Shown: positions 24,555 to 34,678, numbered from the stretch's first letter. The stretch: DNA of 35,298 bases from an uncultured Collinsella sp. (GCA_959028445.1 CAUFRY010000021.1:1-35298); one strand, 5' to 3'. Notes: generated from the letters alone by a model not told the origin. Translations and numbers: made by a program.

Positions 24555-24705
24555 GTTTGCCCGGCGTGGGCGGGGAGCGGCGCGTAATTAAGTTTCCTGC
24601 TCTACAGTCCTGCGCAAGACGGAAAGCACATTAAGTGCTTTCCTTTGCGTGCGGAACTCGCGATAAACTTAATTACGCGCCGCTCCCCGCCCACGCCGGG
24701 CAAAC
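24555..24705. repeat. Large nested palindrome with 41-bp perfect arms
   Basis: Bases 24555-24595 are the exact reverse complement of 24665-24705. The 69-base loop holds a further perfect hairpin, GGAAAGCAC ATTAA GTGCTTTCC (24621-24643), flanked by CGCAA/TTGCG. Both sides of the arms are GC-rich with an AATTA run. The element lies between the divergent binding-protein and RlmD genes, immediately upstream of the transporter promoter. No ORF or transposase is inside. Confidence 0.85.
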
Positions 24706-24767
24706 ATCGTTGGACTTATCACTGACATGAAATAGGCGCTTGTATATCGTCCGCTAGCTTGGCACGG

Positions 24768-24773
24768 TACAAT
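24768..24773 (+). promoter_or_regulatory. -10 box of the rlmD promoter
   Basis: TACAAT about 40 bases before the rlmD start is a good -10 match; no clear -35 box stands 16-18 bases upstream. Confidence 0.4.
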
Positions 24774-24812
24774 GCTTTCAGCTTTCAATTTGTAAATTAG
24801 TGGGGTTAATTC

Positions 24813-26261
24813 ATGGCAGAATCTCGTGCGGAGCGTAAGGCTCGTCGTGCTTTGATCGAGGCGGCTGAGGGGTCAGAGGAGAAAAAATCTTCTCAGAAAT
24901 CCAAGTCGTCTCAGGACGCGAAGGGTAAGTCGGCCAAGGGCAAGGCTAAGGCCAAGCGTCCCGGCTCTCGTCGGAACGAGGATAAGGCATCTCAGACTCG
25001 CTCCAAGCGCTCGCATAAAGATCGGGTTTCGTCTGCGCGTAAGGCTGTGGACCCCAAGTCCCCCTGTTCGATCATGAAAGCTTGCGGTGGGTGCACGGCG
25101 CTCAATCGTCCTTATAAGAAGCAGTTGGCAGCTAAGCAGGCTGCTATGGAGGAGCTTTTTGCTTCGCTTTGTGAGCGTGAGGGCATTGCTGTAGATCCTA
25201 TTCGTGGCATGGGTGTCACCCTGGGCGACCCGGGCAAATATCCTGCACCGCGTGGCTTTCGTCATAAGGCTGCCACTCCCTTTGCTCCCGGTAAGGAGGG
25301 CGCCGTCCGTTGCGGTTTCTTTGAGCGCGGCACGCACAAGATCGTTGCCGTACCCGAATGCCCCGTCGAGGCACCGGGCGCCCGTCAGATTCTCAACGGC
25401 ATCGCACGCGAAGCTGAGCGGCTGCATATTCCCGCCTTTAATGAGGACAAGCATCTTGGTTTGCTTCGCTATGCCGTCGTCCGCTGCGGTTGGCGTACCG
25501 ACCAGGTCATGGTCACGCTCGTGACCGCTCAGCGCGACTTGCCGCATGCGCAGGAGTTCTTTGAGGCTGTCGCCGCACTCAATCCGCACATCGTCACCGT
25601 CGCCCAAAACATCAACGGACGTCCCGGCAACGCCATCCTCGGCGAGGAAACCCGCATTGTATATGGCGCCGAGTGCATGCGCGACCAGCTGCTCGGCTGC
25701 GAGTTCGATATCTCCCCCACCGCGTTCTACCAGACCAACCCGCAGCAGACCGAGCTGCTCTATCAGCTCGCGATTGACGGCATGGACCTGCAGCAGGGCG
25801 ACGTACTCATGGATGCCTATTGCGGTAGCGGAACTATCGGCCTGTGCGCAGCTAAAGATGCCCAGAACAAGGGTATCGGCATTATGCTGCTCGGCGTTGA
25901 GCGCAACCCGGCGGGCATTGCCGACGCACGTCGCAATGCCGAGCTCAACGGCCTCACCCGCAGCGCTTGGTTTATGGCCGACGACGCCACCGACTACATC
26001 CTGGATGCCGCCGACAACAACGAACGCGTCGACGTTCTTTCCATCGACCCGCCGCGCGCCGGCTCCACGCCCGAGTTCCTCGAAGCTGCCTGCGCACTTA
26101 AGCCGCGCCGCATCACCTATATCAGCTGCAACCCCGTGACCCAAGAGCGCGACCTGCACCAGCTCCTCGACGGAGGCTATCGCCTGCTCAAGATCACGCC
26201 AGTCGACATGTTCCCTCACACCGACCACACCGAAACCGTAGCGGTCCTCGAACGCCGCTAA
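24813..26261 (+). CDS. rlmD: 23S rRNA (uracil-5-)-methyltransferase RlmD type
   Basis: A 482-residue SAM-dependent RNA methyltransferase. Residues 85-94 hold Cys85, Cys91 and Cys94 (CSIMKACGGC) and a fourth cysteine in VPECPVE near 182; the C-x5-C-x2-C spacing is that of the [4Fe-4S] site of E. coli RumA/RlmD. The C-terminal half has the Rossmann motif DAYCGSGTIGL, ERNPAG, DPPRAG and the catalytic cysteine in ISCNPVTQERDL. In place of an obvious TRAM domain the first 80 residues are rich in Lys, Arg and Ser, likely a flexible RNA-binding tail. The target is probably U1939 or U747/U54 of the family's choices; this cannot be fixed here. GGGG precedes the ATG. Confidence 0.88.
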   Translation: MAESRAERKARRALIEAAEGSEEKKSSQKSKSSQDAKGKSAKGKAKAKRPGSRRNEDKASQTRSKRSHKDRVSSARKAVDPKSPCSIMKACGGCTALNRPYKKQLAAKQAAMEELFASLCEREGIAVDPIRGMGVTLGDPGKYPAPRGFRHKAATPFAPGKEGAVRCGFFERGTHKIVAVPECPVEAPGARQILNGIAREAERLHIPAFNEDKHLGLLRYAVVRCGWRTDQVMVTLVTAQRDLPHAQEFFEAVAALNPHIVTVAQNINGRPGNAILGEETRIVYGAECMRDQLLGCEFDISPTAFYQTNPQQTELLYQLAIDGMDLQQGDVLMDAYCGSGTIGLCAAKDAQNKGIGIMLLGVERNPAGIADARRNAELNGLTRSAWFMADDATDYILDAADNNERVDVLSIDPPRAGSTPEFLEAACALKPRRITYISCNPVTQERDLHQLLDGGYRLLKITPVDMFPHTDHTETVAVLERR

Positions 26262-26289
26262 CCAACCTCAGTAGATTTTTGGGACAAGA

Positions 26290-26320
26290 AAGGGGGCGAC
26301 CCGTCTGGGCCGCCCCCCTT
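26290..26320. terminator. Bidirectional terminator between rlmD and the PHP gene
   Basis: AAGGGGGCG (26290-26298) pairs with CGCCCCCCTT (26311-26320), one bulge, with GACCC/GGGCC inside. It lies between the two convergent stop codons; TTTCTTG follows on the minus strand. Confidence 0.75.
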
Positions 26321-26340
26321 CGCTTGGTTTATAAATTCCG

Positions 26341-27162
26341 CTACATCCCATTGCGCAGATCACACACGCCGGCTGCCGCCATCTCGCGCAGCAGCGTCTC
26401 GCGATCGCGCGTCACGATCAGATCCAACGGGAAGTGAATCTCGTCGAGCATCTTGCGAGCGTAATCGAGCTTACCAATTGCCATGCCAATGTGCGCATCG
26501 GTCGAAACGCCAATGCCCACGCCCAGCTCGGCGCAGCGCTCGGCAATCTTGCGGCATACGGCCCAATGCTCAGTGTCGACACCGTGTTCAAGACTATGGT
26601 TGTTGATCTCGATAATCTTGTGCTTGGCCTTAGCTGCCAACAGCACCTCGTCGATATCGAACGGCACGCCCGAACGCCCCGTGTGACCCAGCATGAACAC
26701 CTTGGGGTGCTCCAGGGCATTGATATACATCTCGGTCGTCTGGGCCAGCGTCGCGCCCTCAGCAATCTGCGGATTATGCACGCTTGCAACCAAATAATCC
26801 AAATTACGCGTAACCAAATCGAACAGTGAATGCTGACGGCTGTACGAATCGCCGGCGATATCGAGCGTGACAGGGGTGTCCTCGCCAAACAGGCTTCCGT
26901 CCAGCGAAACGATATCGGCCTCGGCACCACGCAGCACCAGCACGCCGCTCCAAATGCGCGGCCAGATATCCTGGTTGATAAAGAACTGGTAACTGCGCAG
27001 GTCATTGGGGCAAGCCGTAACCATAGAGCTCAAATGGTCGGCAGATCCGAGCACCTGCAGACCACGCTCTGCCGCCCAGTACACATTCTCCTCAATGGTC
27101 GAATATGCATGCGCAGAGAACATCGTATGGGTATGAATGTCACAAGAAAGCAGGTAGGGCAT
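26341..27162 (-). CDS. PHP domain phosphoesterase, YcdX-like
   Basis: A 273-residue PHP-fold metal-dependent hydrolase. The metal ligands are visible in DIHTHTMFSAHAYSTIEENV (HxH), GSADHLSS, the RGAEADI glutamate, ASVHNPQ, MLGHTGRS and the C-terminal GVSTDAHIG (DxH). The order fits the trinuclear-metal YcdX group, whose members remove phosphate from small molecules such as histidinol phosphate-like or sugar phosphates; the natural substrate is not known. The start at 27162 has AAGGAG seven bases upstream. It lies behind the aminotransferase gene on the same strand, separated by a hairpin at 27263-27293. Confidence 0.88.
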   Translation of the reverse strand: MPYLLSCDIHTHTMFSAHAYSTIEENVYWAAERGLQVLGSADHLSSMVTACPNDLRSYQFFINQDIWPRIWSGVLVLRGAEADIVSLDGSLFGEDTPVTLDIAGDSYSRQHSLFDLVTRNLDYLVASVHNPQIAEGATLAQTTEMYINALEHPKVFMLGHTGRSGVPFDIDEVLLAAKAKHKIIEINNHSLEHGVDTEHWAVCRKIAERCAELGVGIGVSTDAHIGMAIGKLDYARKMLDEIHFPLDLIVTRDRETLLREMAAAGVCDLRNGM

Positions 27163-27262
27163 CGGGTCTCCTTATCTGGCACGGCCGTCGCTTATATTCA
27201 TTGTACGCATAGCCTTCGATAGTCGTAAAACCACTCCATCCCAAAGACACAACGTCCATGAC

Positions 27263-27293
27263 AACGGGGTCCGGCTTAACACCAAACCCCGTT
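27263..27293 (-). terminator. Hairpin after the aminotransferase gene
   Basis: AACGGGGT (27263-27270) pairs perfectly with ACCCCGTT (27286-27293) around a 15-base loop. There is no T-run on the transcribed strand, so read-through into the PHP gene is possible. Confidence 0.5.
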
Positions 27294-27327
27294 TCGCGTA
27301 AAACATTGTAGGCAGAGCGCTCTACTT

Positions 27328-28512
27328 TTAACGATACTCGTCCGCCAACTGTTTCCAAGCGGGTAGCGAATTGACAATCGTTTCGTAGCTCACGCAATAG
27401 CCCAGGCGGAACCAACCCGGCATACCAAAGCTGTCCGAGGGAACCGCAAGCAACTCATACTTCTTTGCGCGCTCGCAAAACGCATTCGCATCGGGCTCGA
27501 GTGCCTTCACCCACAGGTAGAAAGCACCGTCCGGCTCAACATAGGTATAGCCGTAGTCCGTCAAAGCATCGGTGAGCGCCGTGCGGTTGCGGGCATAGGC
27601 CCCGACATCACTCGGCTCATCGATGCAATCGATGATCACGCGCTGGAAGAGTGCCGGTGCGCATACAAAACCCAGCGTACGGGCAGCGCCCGCAACAGCC
27701 GGCATCAGACGGGCAGCCTGCGGATTGGTGTTGGGAACCAAGATCCACCCCACGCGCTCACCCGGCAGCGACAGCGACTTGGAATACGAGTAGCACACGA
27801 TGGTGTGCTCGTAGATCGAGGGCACCCAAGGCACCTCGGCACCGTACACGATCTCGCGGTACGGCTCATCCGAGATGAGCATAATCGGATTCTCGGGATC
27901 GCGCTGAGCGTTGGCCTCGCGCAGAACATTGGCCAGTCGCGTCAGCGTGTTGCGTGTATATACGGCACCAGTCGGATTGTTGGGCGAGTCGATGATGACG
28001 GCAGTCGTCTTATCGGTAATCGCCTTGAGCACGTTGTCCACGCTCAGCTGGAACGTATCTTCATCGGCGAGCGCCTCAACACACGTACAGCCGGCCTTCT
28101 CAATCCAAACACGATACTCCGGAAAGTACGGGGCGATAACAATAACCTCGTCGCCCGGGTTCGTAACGGCGTTGAGCGTGCAGGTGAGCGAAGCCGCGGC
28201 ACCCACCGTCATAAAGACGTCCTTACCCTCATAGTTCGTTCCAAAGCGGCGGTTGAGCGATTCGGCGACGGCTACTCGACATTGCGGCAGGCCCGGAGCG
28301 GGGGTGTAGCCGTGCAACTGGTCACTCGGCAGCTCCATGGCCTTCTTAATCGACTCAGCCACGGCAGCGGGCGCCGGAACGCTCGGATTGCCCAGCGAAA
28401 AATCGAATACGTTTTCCGCACCGATCTGCGCCTTGCGCTCAAGGCCATAGCTAAAAATCTCACGGATGATGGAGCTTTCCGCACCGCGAGCATACATAGT
28501 TTCGTTGATCAT
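27328..28512 (-). CDS. Pyridoxal phosphate aminotransferase class I/II
   Basis: A 394-residue fold-type I aminotransferase. Visible are FSLGNPSVPAP near 40 (substrate/cofactor entry), the GAAASL cofactor-phosphate loop, DSPNNPTGAVY, LISDEPYREIVY, the Schiff-base lysine in YSYSKSLSLPGERVG, and the C-terminal arginine in WFRLGY that binds the alpha-carboxylate. It is most like aspartate/aromatic or MalY-independent aminotransferases of anaerobes; the donor and acceptor cannot be fixed. The start at 28512 has AGGGGAA upstream; the frame to 28611 runs back into a palindrome and is not used. Its own promoter region holds the nested palindrome at 28572-28633. Confidence 0.9.
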   Translation of the reverse strand: MINETMYARGAESSIIREIFSYGLERKAQIGAENVFDFSLGNPSVPAPAAVAESIKKAMELPSDQLHGYTPAPGLPQCRVAVAESLNRRFGTNYEGKDVFMTVGAAASLTCTLNAVTNPGDEVIVIAPYFPEYRVWIEKAGCTCVEALADEDTFQLSVDNVLKAITDKTTAVIIDSPNNPTGAVYTRNTLTRLANVLREANAQRDPENPIMLISDEPYREIVYGAEVPWVPSIYEHTIVCYSYSKSLSLPGERVGWILVPNTNPQAARLMPAVAGAARTLGFVCAPALFQRVIIDCIDEPSDVGAYARNRTALTDALTDYGYTYVEPDGAFYLWVKALEPDANAFCERAKKYELLAVPSDSFGMPGWFRLGYCVSYETIVNSLPAWKQLADEYR

Positions 28513-28571
28513 CTGTTCCCCTTTCGCATAGGCGCTATTGTACGCTTTAGCCGAGCAAAGTGCCGCAGCAA

Positions 28572-28633
28572 TGTTGATTGGGATGCAGTTCAAATGCGTG
28601 AAAACGCTCATTTAAGTCTGTCCCCAATCAACA
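28572..28633. repeat. Nested palindrome between ftsH and the aminotransferase gene
   Basis: TGTTGATTGGG (28572-28582) pairs perfectly with CCCAATCAACA (28623-28633). Inside are AAATG/CATTT (28592-28613) around GTG AAAA CGC, and, overlapping the right arm, GTCTGT/ACAGAC (28617-28636). The GGGGACAG string on the reverse strand recalls the loop of copies A-C. The element lies about 60 bases upstream of the aminotransferase start. Confidence 0.65.
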
Positions 28634-28658
28634 GACGGCCCCATATCGCTCAAAAGAA

Positions 28659-28690
28659 AAAGCCTCCGCAGGTTTCCCCGCGGAGGCTTT
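28659..28690 (-). terminator. Terminator of the tilS-hpt-ftsH cluster
   Basis: AAAGCCTCCGC (28659-28669) pairs perfectly with GCGGAGGCTTT (28680-28690); on the minus strand TTTTTCTTTTG follows, a strong intrinsic terminator twelve bases after the ftsH stop. Confidence 0.88.
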
Positions 28691-28701
28691 CGCCACAAAG
28701 A

Positions 28702-30834
<2,133 letters not shown>

Positions 30835-30835
30835 C

Positions 30836-31384
30836 TTACGAATAAACCTCCGGTTTCAAAATGCCCAGATACGGAAGGTTACGATAGCGCTCGGCATAGT
30901 CGAGGCCGTAGCCCACCACAAAGGCATCGGGGCAATGGGTTCCAACATACTTGGGCGTGATGGCCGAGGTACGGTCCTCAACGTCCTTCCACAGGAAGGC
31001 AGCGACCTCCAGCGAGGCAGGCTTGCGGCTCTCGAGGTTCTTCATCAGGTACTTGAGGGTCAGGCCCGAGTCCAGAATGTCCTCGACGATCAGCACGTCG
31101 CGACCGCGGATGTCGATATCCAGGTCCTTAATGATACGCACGATGCCCGAAGACTTCACACCGTCGCCATAGCTCGAAACAGCCATGAAATCAATGTTGG
31201 TCGGCAGCTCGATCTTGCGCATCAGGTCGCCCATAAAGACAACAGCGCCGCGCAGAACCGCGATCAGCACCAGATCCTTACCAGCGTAGTCGCGCGTAAT
31301 CTCCTCGCCCAGGCGAGAAACGATACCGTCGATATCCTCCTGCGTAAACAGAACCTTCTCGATATCCGGATGTTGAGAAGCCAT
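30836..31384 (-). CDS. hpt: Hypoxanthine phosphoribosyltransferase
   Basis: A 182-residue purine salvage enzyme that makes IMP or GMP from hypoxanthine or guanine and PRPP. The PRPP-binding motif is VLIVEDILDSGLTL, with the acidic pair and Thr conserved; the flexible loop segment is AVSSYGDGVKSSG and the purine-binding end is FVVGYGLDYAERYRNLPYLG. Length is typical. AAAGGG lies five bases before the ATG. Its place between tilS and ftsH is the arrangement known from Bacillus and many actinobacteria. An internal promoter with TAGAAT lies 58 bases upstream. Confidence 0.97.
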   Translation of the reverse strand: MASQHPDIEKVLFTQEDIDGIVSRLGEEITRDYAGKDLVLIAVLRGAVVFMGDLMRKIELPTNIDFMAVSSYGDGVKSSGIVRIIKDLDIDIRGRDVLIVEDILDSGLTLKYLMKNLESRKPASLEVAAFLWKDVEDRTSAITPKYVGTHCPDAFVVGYGLDYAERYRNLPYLGILKPEVYS

Positions 31385-31441
31385 GACAACCCTTTCTTGT
31401 GCTTAATCGCCCACACACCGCCGTATGGACGCGAACTACAC

Positions 31442-31450
31442 ATTCTAGCA
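31442..31450 (-). promoter_or_regulatory. Probable internal promoter for hpt-ftsH
   Basis: On the minus strand TGCTAGAAT is an extended -10 box (TAGAAT at 31447-31442) about 58 bases before the hpt start. It would let hpt and ftsH be expressed apart from tilS. A perfect CCCGCGC/GCGCGGG hairpin at 31473-31493, directly upstream, may partly end the tilS transcript. Confidence 0.5.
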
Positions 31451-31472
31451 GCGCACGGGGTATATTTTCCAG

Positions 31473-31493
31473 CCCGCGCACCATCAGCGCGGG
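31473..31493 (-). terminator. Hairpin after tilS
   Basis: CCCGCGC (31473-31479) pairs perfectly with GCGCGGG (31487-31493). There is no T-run, so it is at best a weak terminator or an RNA stability element 40 bases after the tilS stop. Confidence 0.45.
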
Positions 31494-31532
31494 AATACCG
31501 TCAACGCCGCACAGAACAGCTGGTGCGAGGGG

Positions 31533-33071
31533 CTAATCCGCGTCAACCACGCGAAGCAGATAAGCCACACGCGTCGCCGCCGTGCATTTAAAACGTTCGT
31601 CCGCGCGAACTCCGGCGACCCACACCACGGCACCTCCCGGCGCCGTCCTCACCACGGGCACGCCGGCGCGCTCGGAAACGGGAATGCGAGCCTCGCCTAG
31701 CAAGTCGGATACCTTCTTGCTTCGGCCACTCATTCCTAACGGGCACATCACGTCTCCCGGTGCGGGACCGTCCACCCACAGGCGCGCCAATCGCGCCTCT
31801 GCAGGGATCTCGCCACGTGAGCCCGCCAGGATCCGCTCACTATCGCTGTCGGCAAAACCCAGGGCAGCCGCGTCTACCAAAGCTGTCACTTCCCCGGCAG
31901 CCGCAAGCTCACGGGCGCGGCGCACGATATCGCATCCCGGCTCAACGCCCATCGGCTCTGCAATCAGCATGCGCCCCCCGCCCAACGGCAAACGACCAGG
32001 CACGGTAACCCAGTCCGCGACCAGGCCCTCACGAGCCGCCGGCGCCTTAAACGCCAGCATGCCAAACTCTACGCGTGCGTCAATCCCCGCTGGAAGCGTG
32101 ACCGAGCCGGCGCCCTCGGCAACGCAGGAAAGAACTCGCTCCACATGCCGCATCTCCGGACGAGCATCCGGATCGATGCGTTTGATCGCCAGCCTCACGA
32201 TACGCCGCGCGATTACCACCTCGGCCGCAGCAAGGCGCCTGGCATCGAGCACCAGCGCGCCCGCCGCCTCTTTGCGCAAACAGCTTCGAAACGCTTGTGC
32301 CGACAGCTGGGATAGAAACGCATCTTCGTCACCAAGGATCTCGCAGGCGGCGCCAATCGTCTTGCACGCGCTCGCATTACGCTGCGCCACCACCGGCATC
32401 ACCCGATGGCGCACGTAGTTTCGCAGATACGAGACATCCTCATTGCTCTCGTCTTCACGCCACGGCTGCCCATGTACCTGTAGATAGTCCACTAGCTCGC
32501 CATGAGTTAGGTCGAGCAAGGGACGCACCACGATATTCCTTCGGCGGGGAATACTCGAAAGCCCAGCTGGACCCGACCCCTTAATGGCGTTCATCAAAAA
32601 TGTTTCCGCGCGGTCCGAAGACGTGTGCGCGGTGCAGATACGAGCCGCCGTTCGCGGCGCCCCCGTCTGGGCGCAGAGTTCGCGAACATACCTCCGCGCC
32701 GCGGCATAGCGCACCTCGCGGGCCGCGGCCTCAATATTGCCCGACTCCCCATCAAAATAAGCGTGCTCCACACACAGCGGTAAACCATATTGCGCGCAGA
32801 GCTCACGCACAAAGGCCTCGTCGCCATCGGACGCCTTGCCGCGCAGATGATGGTTTACATGCAGCACATGCAGGCGCTCGCGAGCAATGGGGGCAACACC
32901 GCGTCCGTCTTGGATATCCAGCTTTGATGTGCACGCCATAAGAAGCAGTGCCGTCGAGTCCGCGCCGCCTGATACCATGAGCACGACAGGAGCAGCCTGC
33001 TGTCTCGTCCGGGTCTCATCGACTGCCCCAGGCACGGCATGGTGTCCGTAATGCTGTGATACCGTTGGCAT
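31533..33071 (-). CDS. tilS: tRNA(Ile)-lysidine synthase
   Basis: A 512-residue TilS, which converts the wobble cytidine of the CAU-anticodon isoleucine tRNA to lysidine, an essential step for reading AUA. The N-terminal PP-loop is VSGGADST, followed by HVLHVNHHLRGKASDGDE, AAREVRYAAARRYV, TAHTSSDRAETFLM and the GSGPAGLSSIPRRRNIVVRPLLDLT segment typical of the family. The C-terminal half is the substrate-tRNA-binding region, ending with the TilS C-terminal domain (GDVMCPLGMSGRSKKVSDLL). The start at 33071 has GGAGG directly upstream, and a TACAAT -10 box at 33105-33100 gives a short leader. Confidence 0.95.
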   Translation of the reverse strand: MPTVSQHYGHHAVPGAVDETRTRQQAAPVVLMVSGGADSTALLLMACTSKLDIQDGRGVAPIARERLHVLHVNHHLRGKASDGDEAFVRELCAQYGLPLCVEHAYFDGESGNIEAAAREVRYAAARRYVRELCAQTGAPRTAARICTAHTSSDRAETFLMNAIKGSGPAGLSSIPRRRNIVVRPLLDLTHGELVDYLQVHGQPWREDESNEDVSYLRNYVRHRVMPVVAQRNASACKTIGAACEILGDEDAFLSQLSAQAFRSCLRKEAAGALVLDARRLAAAEVVIARRIVRLAIKRIDPDARPEMRHVERVLSCVAEGAGSVTLPAGIDARVEFGMLAFKAPAAREGLVADWVTVPGRLPLGGGRMLIAEPMGVEPGCDIVRRARELAAAGEVTALVDAAALGFADSDSERILAGSRGEIPAEARLARLWVDGPAPGDVMCPLGMSGRSKKVSDLLGEARIPVSERAGVPVVRTAPGGAVVWVAGVRADERFKCTAATRVAYLLRVVDAD

Positions 33072-33099
33072 TCGCTTCCTCCTCTATTCGTCCGCACCC

Positions 33100-33105
33100 A
33101 TTGTA
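33100..33105 (-). promoter_or_regulatory. -10 box of the tilS promoter
   Basis: TACAAT on the minus strand, about 30 bases upstream of the tilS ATG. The -35 region would lie inside the first codons of the divergent gene, so both promoters share this 48-bp gap. Confidence 0.4.
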
Positions 33106-33119
33106 TCCTTTGGAATCTT

Positions 33120-33929
33120 ATGTCTCGTCTGCACCTTCATATCCTCGGCAGTGGCTCTAAAGGCAACTGCGCACTCATCGAGGGCCCGCAGGGGCTCATT
33201 ATGGTCGATGACGGACTGTCTCGCCGCGAGACATTAAAGCGTATGGCAGAACTGGGGCTCTCGGCAGACAACGTCTCGGCTCTTCTCATTACTCATGAGC
33301 ATAGCGATCACATCAAGGGTCTCGATGTCTGGTGCAAGCACTGGCACGGCCCCCTCTTTGCCAGCAGGGGCACACTTTCGAGCAAAGAAAATCTTTCGCA
33401 TCTGCCTGTCGAGGAATTCGATCCCGGTGACACCCTATCCATTGCCGGCATCCACGTGCAAACCTACTCAACGTCACACGATGTCATCAATCCAGTCGGC
33501 TATCGATTCGACACCCTCGATGATTCCATCGGCTTTGCCACCGACACCGGAGAGCTATCGAGCCAAGCCATGAACACCCTCGAAGATTGTCGAGTCCTCG
33601 CACTCGAAAGCAACCACGATGTGACCATGCTGCGCGAGGGAGAATATCCCCGCTTTCTTCAGGAGCGCATCCTGTCTGAAAGGGGACACCTCTCCAATGG
33701 CCAAGCCGCCGAAGCCGCACGCGAACTTGTTACCGATCGCACCGAACAGCTCATTGCCATGCATATCAGCCAAGATAACAATCGTCCGAGCCTTACCGTC
33801 AAAAGCTATGCCAAAGCTCTGGCCGCAACCCTGGATGACGAGGTCGGCAGCTCCGCAACCCTTCTCCAAGGATCGCGAAAACTCTCGATACGCCCCGCAA
33901 GCCAGCATCGGCCAGTAACCATTCAATAG
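33120..33929 (+). CDS. MBL-fold metallohydrolase, WalJ/YycJ type
   Basis: A 269-residue metallo-beta-lactamase-fold protein. The opening LHILGSGSKGNCALIEGPQG and the metal motif THEHSDHIKGL (HxHxDH) are typical of the YycJ/WalJ group, with further ligands in YSTSHDVINPVGY, ATDTG and LESNHD; the last conserved His lies in LSNGQAAE-LIAMHISQDNN. Members are presumed DNA exonucleases or nucleic acid hydrolases, based on structure. In Bacillus-type bacteria it accompanies the WalKR kinase operon, which is not present here. The ribosome binding site is weak (GGA only) and the leader must be short, so expression may be low. Divergent from tilS. Confidence 0.9.
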   Translation: MSRLHLHILGSGSKGNCALIEGPQGLIMVDDGLSRRETLKRMAELGLSADNVSALLITHEHSDHIKGLDVWCKHWHGPLFASRGTLSSKENLSHLPVEEFDPGDTLSIAGIHVQTYSTSHDVINPVGYRFDTLDDSIGFATDTGELSSQAMNTLEDCRVLALESNHDVTMLREGEYPRFLQERILSERGHLSNGQAAEAARELVTDRTEQLIAMHISQDNNRPSLTVKSYAKALAATLDDEVGSSATLLQGSRKLSIRPASQHRPVTIQ

Positions 33930-33938
33930 ACTGTCCTA

Positions 33939-33984
33939 GACAGCAAAAGGGGCCGAGAATCGCTTCCCAGCCCCTTTTGCTGTC
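33939..33984. terminator. Strong bidirectional terminator
   Basis: GACAGCAAAAGGGGC (33939-33953) pairs perfectly with GCCCCTTTTGCTGTC (33970-33984) and is followed by TTTTAA. It separates the WalJ-type and Hsp20 genes. Confidence 0.88.
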
Positions 33985-34011
33985 TTTTAATAGCGCAGAA
34001 CACCAACGAAG

Positions 34012-34443
34012 TTAGTCGATGGAGATCTTCGTAACGTTCTTCTTCTCGACGATCTTGGGGACCGTAACGGTCAGGATGCCGTCAGCGTACTTAGCCGAGA
34101 GGCCCTCGCTCGAAGCGTCCTTTAGATACACGCCACGCGTCGCGCTGTACGAGCTGAACTCCTTCTGCAGGAAGTTCTTGCCCTCGTTCTCCTCGTCTTC
34201 CTCGACATTCACGCTAATGGACAGACGGCCCTCGTTAAGCTCGACATCGATATCGTCCTTGGCGACGCCGGTCAGATAAGCCTTGACCTCATAGCCGTCG
34301 CCCTTATCCTCAACGTCAACGGGAAACGCCTTGGAAGCAATCGAGTTGTTTGCAAGGTCGGTCATATCATCAAACAGATCGAACAGCGAGCTAGCAGAAG
34401 GACGAACGCCAAAAACCGAACGATAAGGAACCATGCTTGCCAT
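34012..34443 (-). CDS. Hsp20/alpha-crystallin family small heat shock protein
   Basis: A 143-residue small heat shock protein, an ATP-independent holdase that assembles into oligomers. The alpha-crystallin domain runs from about residue 40 (FPVDVEDKGDGYEVKAYLTG) to the end, with the A-x-x-x-G-x-L motif as AKYADGILTVTVPK. The N-terminal arm contains VRPSASSLFDLFDDM, and a short C-terminal tail ends KKNVTKISID. The start at 34443 has AAGGAG nine bases upstream; the frame to 34521 reads through the leader. The gap upstream is AT-rich with repeated TTGASTCA sites, pointing to stress control. Confidence 0.93.
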   Translation of the reverse strand: MASMVPYRSVFGVRPSASSLFDLFDDMTDLANNSIASKAFPVDVEDKGDGYEVKAYLTGVAKDDIDVELNEGRLSISVNVEEDEENEGKNFLQKEFSSYSATRGVYLKDASSEGLSAKYADGILTVTVPKIVEKKNVTKISID

Positions 34444-34539
34444 GTTTACCACTCCTTTTAGGACTGCCGAGCCATCTTCTAGGTGACTGGGACTTCTTTT
34501 GACGCTCATATATATGCCCACACAGTGCTTATATATACA

Positions 34540-34597
34540 TTGACTATAAAGTTTTTTGAGTCAAGTACTATAAGCATATCTAAGTGTAATTGACTCA
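34540..34597. promoter_or_regulatory. AT-rich control region of the Hsp20 gene with repeated TTGACT/TTGASTCA sites
   Basis: TTGACT (34540-34545), the palindrome TTGAGTCAA (34556-34564) and TTGACTCA (34590-34597) recur within 60 bases, and TATATA runs follow towards the gene. On the minus strand CCTGAGT-N7-ACTTAGA (34598-34580) is a partial match to the HspR-bound HAIR site (CTTGAGT-N7-ACTCAAG). The exact promoter boxes are not clear. No hspR gene is in the window. Confidence 0.45.
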
Positions 34598-34678
34598 GGT
34601 TTTAGTAAGGTTAAGGTTCTTTGAACCAGAGCTTAAATAACGAGTATGTTCGCAGCTACAAATAACAAGGGGCTTACA

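Noticed and set aside
24555..24705. Insertion sequence bounded by inverted repeats
   Set aside because: The 69-base interior cannot encode a transposase and no target duplication is apparent; a non-autonomous element remains possible.
27140..27327. A minus-strand frame with protein-like composition between the aminotransferase and PHP genes
   Set aside because: It has no ribosome binding site or start in the gap, crosses a hairpin at 27263-27293 and overlaps the PHP gene start; treated as chance.
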